The position numbers were made by a program, and so were the translations under genes. Positions 19,864 through 30,456 of a DNA stretch of 64,000 nucleotides are shown piece after piece. The DNA comes from Moniliella sp. 'wahieum'. Taxonomy: Eukaryota; Basidiomycota; Moniliellomycetes; Moniliellales; Moniliellaceae. The notes beneath the pieces are model-generated. The model saw only the letters and a list, made by a program, of their open reading frames with translations, was not told the DNA's origin and searched no databases. Location: NCBI GenBank assembly GCA_003971905.1, contig RSEE01000002.1, forward strand, positions 248,001 to 312,000. Reading direction: 5' to 3'. How positions within the stretch are numbered: position 1 is the first letter of the stretch; each line of letters begins with the position of its first letter.

Positions 19864-21511
19864 TTACGCGAGAGGGAGCGACCCAGCAACTGCCGGGTCT
19901 GTCCCCTCCGTTGGAGGCGGTGGTGCAGTAGCCGCCCCCCTGCCACCGGGAGGTGAAAGGGGCGCTCCATCGGAATGGAAACTCCAACCGGAAGAGTTTG
20001 TGTCGGCCGGTCGGAACCAGCCGGGCGAGAACTGGGAGCAGCCGAAAGGAGGGAAGGAGGCGTGGCAGAGGGTGCCGATGTAACCAGCCGAGCTGTCATA
20101 GTAGGGGCTGCAGCTGCCTCCAACGTCACGACGGTTGCCGCTGCGGGCGAAATGAGAGAGGGTGGGGAGGGAGAAGGGGCGGTAGCCCTGACTTCGGGCT
20201 CTCCATGAGATGCTGCAGCCGGGGAGGGCGTGGCCTGTAATGGTGATGGAGAGGGGACGATGCTTGTGCTTGATACTGCACTACGTTGAGCGCCGCCCTC
20301 TAGTAGCACCCCTTCAGCGTTCACATCGGACTGGCCACTGCTTTCGCTGATGCTCATTCCGCTGAAACTGCTTGACGCTGGAGAAAAGGAAGAGGATGTC
20401 AATAAAACCCGTGTACCCAGATAAAAACACACAGAAGAGAGACATAGGATTACCTTGCGCACCATTTGTTGTACCGGTGGACAGCCTCGTACTGCACCGT
20501 TAGACCCGCACCTCCGTTGCTACGGGAACCAGGGCTGTGGTTCCCGTTGCTATCGCCGTTGCTAAGGTTGTTGATGACTTGATTAGCACTTGAACCCACA
20601 CTAGGACCAGAGTGTTGGTTGCGAGAAGCCAAGTGACGACGGAGGGACGAAGTATGGCCCGATGAAAACCCTGATGAGCTGATGGCGGATTGGACCCCGG
20701 AATAGTAGCCGGAAGCTGTAGAGTCCTCAGTCCTTACAGATTCTTCCGTTGTTGTCTCTACAACTCCTGGTGAAAGAGGAGAGTCACTTGGTCCGGGTCT
20801 GGGACTGACATCAAACCGGGTGGGCAAAGGAGAAGGGGCGAGGGCAAGAAGATCCATCAACACTGGCTCGCTGAGTATTTGGAAGCGACCAATGCCAGAC
20901 CGGTGCGACAGAGCAGCGAATGACCTTCTTATGGAAGCCGCTGTCGCATTCCCCGGGTTCCTTGCGTCCCCAAAGGTCAAGAGTGTGGCTTGAGGGGGGG
21001 CAGAGGCGACACGCTCTTCTTCCAGAGGTTGATGTGAAGGAGGATGGGTGGGAGACACATGGGCCGAGGGGGGAGGGACGAGGAGGGGGAGGTGATCTGT
21101 TGAGCCAGAGCTCGATGATGGAACCGTCTGAGGTAGACACGAGGGTTTCCTTGTTGGATGGCTCTCGTCGGATGGCGCGAGCATCGATAAAGCCAGACGG
21201 GAACGACGGTTATGCGTCCGGAGAAGAGAGGCCGACGGTAACCATCGTCAGTCTCCTGCTGGCCTACTGTCACATCCTCGAACAATGGGTCGAGGTGTTG
21301 TGTTGGGGTGCAATATCACTGTCGCCTGGCATGGCCTCCAGTTGGGCGTACGAGGGGCTTTACTTGTGGGTTGTGTGGGAAGGCCACAGGGAGAAGGCGA
21401 CGATGCTGAGGTGGCGGCGTGTTGGTGGGGAGGCTGAGCGAGGGGAATGCTGAACGGGGGTTTTCACATTGCCCTCTACCCAACGCCCGACACGGAAGTG
21501 GCGTCGCTCAT
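19864..21511 (-). CDS. Ser/Pro/Ala-rich hypothetical protein with one intron
   Basis: Two low-complexity frames are joined by a clear 76-nt intron (20378-20453; GTAATC donor, pyrimidine tract, CTCCAG acceptor) that keeps the frame: ...YEAVHRYNKW...AQ then ASSSFSGMSISESSGQ. The upstream exon is rich in Ser and Pro; the downstream exon in Ala, Pro and Thr. The inferred start MSDATSVSGVG at 21511 needs at least two frame corrections before the well-supported part at 21184. The inferred end APLSPP...TAPPPPTEGTDPAV at TAA 19864 needs one near 19950. No domain is recognised, and the protein is probably disordered. The exact ends are uncertain. Confidence 0.45.
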
Positions 21512-22278
21512 GGTTGCTCTGGGTACGAGAAGGGTCCGGGCGGCGGTGGTTGACGCATGTGGCAGGGATCTGGCGCTGTGATTTTTTGTCGACAATGCGC
21601 TGTTCTGTTAAAAGCGCAAATGTGGTGCTGCCGTAGGGTGCCTGCCGCTTGAATGAGGCAGCTGCCGCCTCTCTCGCATGCTGGTATAGTCACTACCTGT
21701 TAGTCACTGTGGCCGTCACGAAGGGGGCAGCGCAGGCAGCGTGTGTGAACGTGGGTGTCGGATGGAAGAGCCGATGGCGCCACTTGCCCATCAGCAGTTC
21801 GTCTCGAGTAGTCACTGGTCCCTGATGAACGGACTCCTCAGTACTCAGTCTCAGTACTACTGAGTACTGAGTGGTGGTGGACTGAGTACTGACTCCGAGT
21901 ACTGAGGACGGGCTGTCTTCCGCGGTGCCGTCAGATCTCAGAGGCCAGAGGTCAGAGAGAGTGCGTCGCCGGTTCATGGACAGACGAGCCTCTTCTACTC
22001 CCGCGTCACGCGTCATGTCGTCATACCCGTTCCCCTATTTATACCAGTGCTTCTGGTCCCTGGCGGCGGGAGTGTGCCCACTGGTAATGTTCAAACATCG
22101 GGCCGCACTAGGCCAGAGCAGGCCGGGCTCAGCCTCGTCTATCGTCCGAGTGCGTCAGGGCAGGTGCCAGCCACTGGCCAAGGCCAGCGCGCTCAGCAGA
22201 GCCGCGCGAGGCGCATCGCACACACAGCTGCACCAGATCCACCCCACCGCCCTCTCTTCCTACCCGCCTCCGCCGTCG
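21512..22278. promoter_or_regulatory. divergent intergenic region with AGTACTGAGT palindromes
   Basis: It separates divergent genes. At 21834-21907 the words CTCAGTACT and AGTACTGAG alternate and can pair into hairpins. No coding frame is supported. Confidence 0.45.
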
Positions 22279-25200
22279 ATGGCGCTCAATGCTGTTGCGC
22301 TCGGCGCACGCATCTACCCCGCGTCGTCCGCACCCTTTTCTCTCACTACACGCGCCGCCTCGTACGCCGCACCCCCCGCCCTGGGCCGGCTGACCCCGAC
22401 TCGAACGCCCGCATCTCCTCCCACTCCACAGCCCCCGCCAAGCGTCTTCCGGCCACACCTCCGCTCCCGCCGTACCCGCTCCCGCAAGCCCCGCTCCCAT
22501 TCCCATGGCGGCTCTGATTTGGCCGATGAGCAGGCCCTGTACGACCTCCCTCTCTGTCGCGCGCATCTTTGTCAAGGCCATGTGCCAGGACACGGCCGAG
22601 TCTATCCAGCGCTTTGCCAGCATGCCTCTTCCCGTGCCAGCCCATGTGCGTGCCCAAACGACCCAGGTGCCGACACCCGCCATCCACAAGGCTGCGGCTG
22701 TGATCACAGACCACTTTACTGGCATTCCCGGCGACCCCCATGCCCTGGACCCCCTTTTGGGGGGACATCGTTGGTGGCAGGTTCGGCCTTGCCCTCTCCA
22801 AGCCGAGTGGGTTGTTCCCGCACGCACGATTCGCCGTCGTGCGGCCGAGATGGGTAAACGCAAGCGTGATCGCTTACGCGCTCTGTTTCAATCTACCCCC
22901 GTCCTGATAACAGCCATACCGCCTTGACTACCTCGATACCCCCAGAACCTTCTCCAGGCGCATTGGATACAGGAAAAAGCCGGAATTTGCCCTTACCTGA
23001 AGCTCCTGAGTCTCGCTTTGACCTTGCGGATGAAAATCTGGCTGCGGACTCGGGTAGCCGTCCCAGAACGGATCCTTCGCCAAACTTCCCTTCGTCTGCA
23101 CCGCCCAACGTCTCGTCCCGCAAACCAATGCGCTCTCCCTCCGACATCAAGCTTGGCCAATTCGTTCGCGGGGCCCGGAAGAACCTGTCGACATTCCGAA
23201 AAGCGTCAAAGGAGTCAAGCTACTTTAGTGCTCGTGCTCCGATGCGGAACACACGGACCGCTCCTTTGCCTCCCGCCCTGGATCGCCGTCCACAACAGAG
23301 AGGCCCATGTCTCCTATTAGGGGGTGCTGTGCTCACCGCCGATCCGGAGGCTGCTTCAGACACAGAGGAGGAGGAATCCTTTTCGGAACATGGTCACCAT
23401 ACCGCTCGCGATGCCACCAACTGTTGCGCGTTTTGTCTGGGCATGGCCCACAAACTGATGCCACGAGCGACCCCGCGGACAGACGGGGCGTTGGCGGGTA
23501 CCTCGGATGCTACCCCTAGTGAGTCCGACTGGGGAGATGAGGCTGATGCGGGGAATGTTGATCATGTCGGCTCGGAACATGAATTGTTTGACATTGACCC
23601 ACGCAAGCTGAACCGTATCATGCTTTACTGTCATGGCGGAGCTTATTAGTGCGTATTTTGCTTTGCCGCTTTTGTCATTGTTGGATGGTTTCTGACCCCA
23701 TCGTCCCTACATTAGTTTTGGTTCCAATGATACCCATCGTATGATGGTCGCTCGTTATGCGCGTGACATGGACGGCGCTGCTTTCTGTCACGTACCGTCT
23801 CGCGCCACAATATCCATTCCCTTGTGGCTTACACGACATGCTGGCTGCCTACCTTTACCTTGTTTCCCCCGCTCCAGACATGCACGGGCAATACGGGTGA
23901 ACAAGACACCACTTCGGATACTTCCAATGTACATAAGACCAAGTGGGGATTGGGTAGATCCCGCAAATTATTTTGTCTGGCGATTCGGCTGGGGGGGGCA
24001 TGATGCTGGCGCTGCTGCAGGTTTTGCGGGACATGGGACTCCCCCTTCCAGCTGGGGCAGCCTTAATCTCACCGTGGTCCGACTTGACGCACTCCTTCCC
24101 TTCCATCGTTCCCAACCTGAAAAAGGACTATATTCCCGATCACGGATTCATTCACAAGCCATCAGCTCTCTGGCCCGCCCCGAAAGACACAGATGTCCCG
24201 GCTACATCGACTTCAACACTTCCTTCTCGTTCGCATGTCTTCAAGTCCCAACAAAAGAGAAGGAGGAGGCGTCCCGAGAAAAACATCAGCCCTTGGGACA
24301 CAGTCTCATGGAGTCTGTTATACAGCAAGAAGATAATCTGGCCGCACAACGCCGTGTTTCTCACCCCCCTGTTGAGGAGGCCAGGGAGGCTCCTGTTCCA
24401 GCCTCGGATGCGGCCCGGGTTGACAACGAACCATCCCTGGACCAGGCTCTTCAGCAAACGCAGGGGAACGTTGTCGCCGAAGGAGCTGGGCCGTCCATTT
24501 CCACACCTGTCCAAGTCCTGCTGCGATTCAGCAGGCTTTATCCGACTCGTTTGGCCACGACCTCCTTTGCCTGATCCGGTGGTGAGGGTCACCATGGAAT
24601 CAGGACGTGGAACAACAGGGGTGCGGGAACTCAAGATCTATAACCAGATCCAATTGTACGCCACCAATGGCCAGCTCGCCCACCCTCTTGTCTCACCAGC
24701 CTTGGCTGGTAGCCTGGGCGGACTGCCTCCCCTTACATTTTGGCCGGCAACAACGAGGCGCTGCGAGACGAAATCATATGGACGGCGCATCGAGCTGCAC
24801 ACCCAGACAAGTATCCGCTCCCCCCGCATTTGGTCAAGCGGGGCGGAACAATGGTGAAGCTCAGCAGCGATTCGACAACCAACCCACTCAGGTACACCTG
24901 CAAGTCTGGGACGATGGTGTGCATGTAATGCCAGCCTTTTCGTTTACCTATCCAGGCCACTTGATGTACCATGCGATCGCTTCATTTTGCAAGGCCATTA
25001 CAGGTGCGCCGGTCAAGTTACTTGCTCGGACGGAGGATGGAACGGATGAGTGGGTACCCCAGGACCCTCCTGACGGGACGGGCGATCCGGATCATGGCGT
25101 TGATCGGCACGAGTTTGCCTATTCGAAGCAGGAGCCGATTGAACGGCCGCAGCTTCACGACCACATGATCCGTGAGCGGGTGTCGGTGCATGGCATTGTA

Positions 25201-25931
25201 CGTCCTATGGAGCCCGAACATCTCATGCCAGCCCTCACTGTCACTCGTGAGCATGTGGGGGTGATCCAGCCGGGCCCAGCGAGGCTGTTTGACGATGTGC
25301 ATCGACTTGGGACCACAAGTTCAAACGTGAGCCCAAGCGCATTGCGGCCATACGCAAAGAGGTTCGACTTCAAGCCCATGCTGCTCTTAATCTCGCCAAA
25401 GCCGATGCGGATGTCGTGCGAGGGGTCAAGGCAACCCTCCCCTCCTTCAATCAAAACAAATACCTTTTCTCACCCCCACCACCATCATCATCAACACCAT
25501 CACCAGACTCGCACCCACACTATGATACCTCACCCACGAATCTCAAACCCCCCTACTCCAACGCCTGGTGCGTTACAATCGGCCAGATTGGATTCTTCCA
25601 ATGCGGGAGTTGATTCAGGGCCGGATGGAGAGTTACGCCCAACAGACTTTGTGGGGTCAGGTTCTCCTTCCCAGAGCGTTTTCCTCTCTACGCGGCCACT
25701 TCCCCTGCCCCGCATTCCTTCCAGCCCAATACTCTACAAGCGAAATCGGGACTGCACCATGCACCCAGTCTGGTGGGTCGTCATTTGAACTTTACTTCAC
25801 TCGACTTGGTGGGGGAGACCCCCCCTCCCACAGCAATCGCTGGCCGCATTGACACTCCCGAGGCGCTGGACTTGCTCCGCTTGGGCATTGAGGAAGTCCG
25901 TCTTCGTGGCCAAGGGCTTCGCACTAACTAG
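22279..25931 (+). CDS. HSL-family alpha/beta hydrolase (esterase/lipase-like) with long extensions
   Basis: The core has the hormone-sensitive-lipase hallmarks: [12 protein letters not shown] (oxyanion HGG), a 67-nt intron (23649-23715) rejoining as [12 protein letters not shown], then [20 protein letters not shown] (nucleophile Ser), [28 protein letters not shown], and [12 protein letters not shown] (catalytic Asp and His). Such enzymes hydrolyse acyl esters. About 450 residues precede the core, with a hydrophobic N-terminal part ([11 protein letters not shown] frame) and a Ser/Pro-rich stretch; a 300-residue tail follows, ending [15 protein letters not shown] at 25931. Many frame changes are needed (near 22310, 22500, 22760, 22900, 23960, 24170-24600, 24750, 24850, 25290-25800). 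The start at 22279 is a guess; the catalytic core is secure. Confidence 0.78.
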
Positions 25932-26301
25932 TCGTACCTTTTGATCCTATCTTACCACTTCTGTCTCTTTGCTTCGTCGCTCATTTTGCACATGAACTCG
26001 TCGTTTTTGCTTTGATATATTTGCTTCTATCCTCTTGTTAAAACTCCATTGAATTGCACTCTTTTGTCAAGGGCATTGGAGTTGATTTCATAACAGCAAC
26101 TCTTCAGTCTTTCACTGACCTTGTCTTTCTTTCCACCCGTTAAAGCAGCTAGCGAGTAAAGTAGGGTATCAATTCAGAGAAAGGCCGGGAACAAAACAGA
26201 CACACAGGTAACCCTGCTATCCCGTGCGATAGCAGGGTTTAGAAGCAATCGAACACGACCACAGCAACCAAAAGTGGTCATGCACCTAGGAGTGAAAGGA
26301 C
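25932..26301. other. convergent intergenic region with perfect hairpin
   Basis: Both flanking genes end here. It contains a perfect 12-bp stem-loop at 26210-26239 and paired CCTAGG words at 26286-26305 (the last overlaps the Dad2 stop). Confidence 0.6.
26210..26239. terminator. perfect inverted repeat, possible 3'-end or terminator hairpin
   Basis: AACCCTGCTATC (26210-26221) and GATAGCAGGGTT (26228-26239) are exact complements around a six-base loop. It lies between the convergent ends of the esterase gene and DAD2. Eukaryotic Pol II ends do not need hairpins, so the role is open. Confidence 0.5.
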
Positions 26302-26994
26302 CTAGGTTTGATTGGTGCTGGCTGTTGCCTCTGCCTCATCGGGGTTGGCTGCGAAGAAATCATCGTCATCTACCGGGATACGGACCAAGGTGTTGACTTG
26401 AACTTGATCTTCATCCAGTGTCGCCAATGGATCTTCCTCCTCTGATGCCTCATTGCCGGCACAAGGCGCCCCCCTTTCTCCTCAGCAGCAGCTTGCCCTT
26501 CGGCCCCGCTGACGGCAGCAGTGTTCATCATAATGCGGCAGTCTCCGTGGAGAGCATAGCCAAATCAGCTACATTAACGACTCAGTACAGTCCATAACGA
26601 AGTATGACAGAGCAGAACGTACCCCGAGAGATCTGGATGGCACGAAAGACGCCCTGCCAAGAAGCCATTACTGAGGCGAACGTCTCGGAGCCGTCAACAA
26701 TCTCACCCACCCTTTCGTCCAATTTCTTGATCTCGTCAACGAGCTTGGCGGATTGGTTCTCAAGCATGAGCAAGCATTGAAGCTCGGTTTGCTTTGATGC
26801 CCATCGCTTTCAGACGCAGCCGACGAACCAAACCCAAAACTGCCAGGGGCGCTGCTGTTGGCCGATCCAGAAACAGAACCAGTGCTGGCATTGCCTAGAA
26901 ATACCGACGGGCGAGCAGACGAGGCATTGTTCCCAGTAAGGCACTGGGACGACCCGTTGGGGGAGGTGGAAACACGGAGGGGCGCAGATGACAT
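26302..26994 (-). CDS. DAD2: DASH complex subunit Dad2-like
   Basis: The central block ELQCLLMLENQSAKLVDEI, KLDERVGEIVDGSETFASVM and ASWQGVFRAIQIS matches Dad2, a short coiled-coil subunit of the DASH/Dam1 ring that couples kinetochores to spindle microtubules. A 54-nt intron (26569-26622; GTACGT donor, TACTGAG branch region, TGTAG acceptor) joins to ADLAMLSTETAAL and an acidic tail ending VNTLVRIPVDDDDFFAANPDEAE. Frame breaks occur near 26790 (before ELQCLL) and near 26535. The N-terminal 65 residues are Ser/Gly-rich and extend beyond the usual Dad2. Start MSSAPLRVS at 26994 is the best ATG. Aurora kinase, encoded 6 kb away, regulates DASH in yeast. Confidence 0.78.
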
Positions 26995-27792
26995 CGACTG
27001 GGGCAGGTTCAACTTATGGAGGTGTCTGTGGTAGCCTTTCGGTTCACCGGCCGGGCGCGTCCAGCCCGAGACCAACACGACGCGTATCATTAGATAAGCG
27101 ACCGATATATTGGTCACGAGATTCATTGCTGCCGGGGTTAAGCGTTGTGCCGCCGGGGTTAGGCCCCCATCGGGGGCCTGCCAAAAAAAAAAAAAAGCCA
27201 AGGCCTCAGACACCTCTTCACACTCACATGTGTCGAAGTTCAGTAACTCGGTCTCGCGAGTCGGTCGCAACAGTCAACGGAGCAGCTTCCGAGGCTCCGG
27301 GACCAATCAATCTTGTACTTCTGCAGCTACAGTTGCAAGGCTTACGGTTTCTCTCCCTTTTTAGCGCTTCCCATTCCGCATCAGCAGTCACTCCAGTCAC
27401 TGTGTGGGCACGTATGTGGTTGTAGTTTTGGACTGAGAGAAGTATGCGTGTGCGCCTGCACAGCCGGAAACGGAAGAAGATTGTGATCTCTCTATGGTCG
27501 ATAGTGACTGACTCCTCTTCTGAGAGCTCGGTCGTAGTACGAGATGTCAGAGCGCTTTAGTGACGGAAGGAGCTTGCTGCTATCAACGGTCTTATCCCAC
27601 GGATTTTTGTCCTACTACAAGATGGTATGAAAGGTGAGGCGTAGTACTATTAACCCATACTCGAAGTATTTAAACCTATCTGTGGTTCTCCTCTGGTTCG
27701 TTTTCTTATTTCCATCCAGCGACCAGCCCGCCTCTTTCCTCTCCTCAGGCCTCTGTGCCCACCTCGTCTGTCGCCACACTTTATCAGCTGCA
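26995..27792. other. divergent intergenic region (DAD2 / urate oxidase)
   Basis: It contains a 14-A run (27183-27196) and C/T-rich sequence before the urate oxidase start. No coding frame is supported. Confidence 0.5.
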
Positions 27793-28785
27793 ATGGTTCA
27801 CCTCGACGACTACAGCTATGGCAAGGATCGGTCCGCATTCTACGCATTGCGCGTGTGACCCGCTGGACAAGAGCAAGCACCACATTGCAGAGTACATTGT
27901 CCGCTGCCTTCTACGCGGGCCGATCAACAAGGAAAACAAGCTGGCCCAATCTTACACACTGGCGATAACTCCTCTGGTGGTAACCACGGACTGGTTAAGA
28001 ACACACTCAATGCTGGCCAAGATGCTGCCGCCCGACGATGCGCTTGTACCGGAGCGCTTTTCCCTTCATACTGCTACCCACCTTTTGTGCAAGTACGACC
28101 ACCTGACTGGGGTAGATGTGACAATCCAGAAGCTCAAGTGGACGCGGATTGTTCTGGCTGACGGCCCTCACAAGCATCATTTGTTCGTGACGGTAATGAG
28201 TACGGACCGTGTACCTCGAGGCCCGTCGCGACACGGCAGGCGCGCCGGTGGTGAGCAAGCTCGAGGGTGGGTTGAAGGACTGTTGGTGCTCGAGTCGACT
28301 GGCTCTGCCTTCCATGGGTTCTACAAGGATGAGTTTACCACCCTCGCCCTGTCAACGATCGTATCTTTTCCACTGCGATCGACCTGACCTATTCTTTCAA
28401 CATCCCCAGCACGCCTCTGCCCCAGCTTTTGTCCGCCAAGGATGGCTTGACCAACTTTGACGCGATTGCCGACTCGGCCAAAGCGCACACGATTCGTGTT
28501 TTTGCGACGGACACCTCAGCCTCTGTGCAGGCAACCATGTTCACCATGGCTTCCGACATCCTCAACAATTCCCGTCCCTTCTTCTGGCGTGGCAGGGCAC
28601 AAATGGATGGAAGATGTGGAGTATGCTTTGCCGAACAAGCACTACGTCCCTGTGGATCTCTCTTCAAGAACTTGTCCAACACCAACGAGAAGGATGCCGA
28701 GGTCTTCCTGCCACAGCAGCACCCCTCGGGCTTGATCAAAGCCAAAATCTCGCGCAAGGATCCGTTCGCCAAGTCCAAGCTCTGA
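27793..28785 (+). CDS. urate oxidase (uricase), peroxisomal
   Basis: Uricase oxidises urate to 5-hydroxyisourate in purine breakdown. Family blocks are visible: SYGKDR, DKSKHHIAEYIVRCLLRG, the substrate-site Thr region (TTD), PERFSLHTATHLLCKYDHL, GVDVTIQKLKWTRIV, ESTGSAFHGFYKDEFTTL, ATDTSASVQATMF, LPNKHYVPVDLS, and EKDAEVFLPQQHPSGLIKA. The last three residues are SKL, the classic PTS1 signal that sends the enzyme to peroxisomes. Frame corrections are needed near 27831, 27855, 27935-27980, 28190-28250, 28345-28380, 28580-28610 and 28670. The 993-nt span gives about 330 residues, slightly above the usual 300. Start MVHLDDYSYGK at 27793 fits the family N-terminus. I see no clear intron. Confidence 0.93.
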
Positions 28786-29073
28786 TGTTGCTCTGTTCAG
28801 AATCATTCGATGAGATCGATGAGAGACCTCCGATTTTGGGGTCCAAGACCAATTAGCATATGGTGTGTGCATTTAAGTTGTTTCCGTGTGACAGCCACCA
28901 ACGTAGAGGTACGCCTACACAAAAATTTTCACCTGCAAGCGATCTGATGATCAAATGAAACAAGTGTAAACTATACTCTGAGGGATGATAGTACCCCAGC
29001 AGAGCTGCCGATACCTTCAGCTCATTACAAGGTGCGACAGAGAGCCTGTTACCCGTTTTCCTTCAGACCACGA

Positions 29074-30167
29074 TTATGAATCCGGTGACCATGAGGGAAT
29101 GCATGGAAAATGAGTTGCAGGCCCCGGGGAGGGCAGTAGAGACAATTGAATGACGGCAATACATGAAAGGACAGGCCCTGAGAAAGTGGACTTAGCATTG
29201 AAACTCTTCCTAATAGAAAGGTACGTGTCCTTGGCCACTCCTCGACAAGCCGTGATGGCTTCCGATAGCTGAACACATGGTAAGGTTAGTCATTTCAATG
29301 GGATCAAAAAACGGTGGGAACGTACTTGGGTCTTGTTAAAGACACCGGTTGCATCTGTGAGAATAAGAATATCATTCAGATCTTCCAAGGTGTTGGACTC
29401 GTCCTGCTCGGGTTGGTGACCAGAAAATAAGAAGGTGCAGACAAAGCTTGCTGTTGCCCGCTCTTCCTCCAAAGCTGTGGGTGCGGTCGAGAGGTGGTTA
29501 CCGTCCGCCGCTCCTACAAGGAGGACAGCATGAGCGGCGACCAAGGTGCCACGTGCTGGGATGGCGGCATCCAGTAGCGCAGTCGAAAGGGCATTGAGCA
29601 AGACAGCCTTGTGGGAAGCACGGAGGCTAGCCGAACGGGTAAAGAGGGGAGGCGCAGGGGGACCCTGAACAAGCCAGTCGGGTATGGGTTCGGGTGCATC
29701 GAGAATCTCTCGTCATGCACCTGCGCCTCACGGGCCGAGTTATCATCCAAATCCGCCGGAGCCTCGACGATCTTACCGAGCGTGACACCGGCCGAGTCGG
29801 TGTCAGCGCCGGTGAGTTGGGTTGCGAGGCGAAGGAGGGAGCGCGGGAATTGCTTGACCAACAGGGCAGTGTTCAGCACGGATCGGATGGAGGTCTCAAA
29901 CGAGCGGATCGCAACGCCCTCCCCTCCTCGCAGGGCACCCACTTTGACATCAAGGGTGGCGGCCTCTACTTGCTCATCGCGGAGCTTGGCCTCCATGGGC
30001 CAAAGACGGCGGCAAAGGCAGAGACGTTGCCTAGGGCACGCCAGACAAGTTGTTAGCAATGCGAACTCCCTGACTCAAAACACGGGCCACACACCTCTCC
30101 TGAACGTAGCGCTTCCGTCGGCTGTGGGGGACGCCTTGAGGCGGATCTGGATAGGCTGGGCGGCCAT
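29074..30167 (-). CDS. RRP46: exosome complex subunit Rrp46 (RNase PH-like)
   Basis: Three exons are inferred. Exon 1 (30095-30167) gives MAAQPIQIRLKASPTADGSA, the ADGS motif of RNase PH-like subunits. A 64-nt intron (30031-30094, branch GCTAAC, CCCTAG end) leads to NVSAFAAVFGPMEAKLRDEQ, TLDVKVG, a region with FETSIRSVL and FPRSLLRLATQLTG, then ALSTALLDAAIPARG and EEERATASFVCTF. A second 57-nt intron (29269-29325) leads to LSEAITACRGVAKDTYLSIR; the stop is TAA at 29074. Rrp46 is a catalytically dead ring subunit of the 3'-5' RNA exosome. One indel lies at the FGPM junction and another near 29600-29700. The last 40 residues are less certain. It is divergent from TIM54. Confidence 0.85.
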
Positions 30168-30456
30168 GGGTAGCCACGACGAGCTGTATTCGCAAGAGTC
30201 CGATGGTGGGTTGCAATTGAAAAAAGCAGCTGCTGGCGGGCCAAATGAGATGCCCAGGCGGAACTGGAAAATCGCCACAGTATTCCGCGCCCAGCACGGG
30301 GCCAGTGTCCGCGCCTCCGCCCATGCGTCCCATTGAAGCTTCAGTTGCAATTCTGCTAATTCTGCCATCCAAGAAGGTCGCCTGGCTCGGCGGGGGTCAA
30401 GTGGAGCAGCCTGCTCTGCCTCGTTCTGTCCCCTCTCCACCATCCCCACCACCGTC

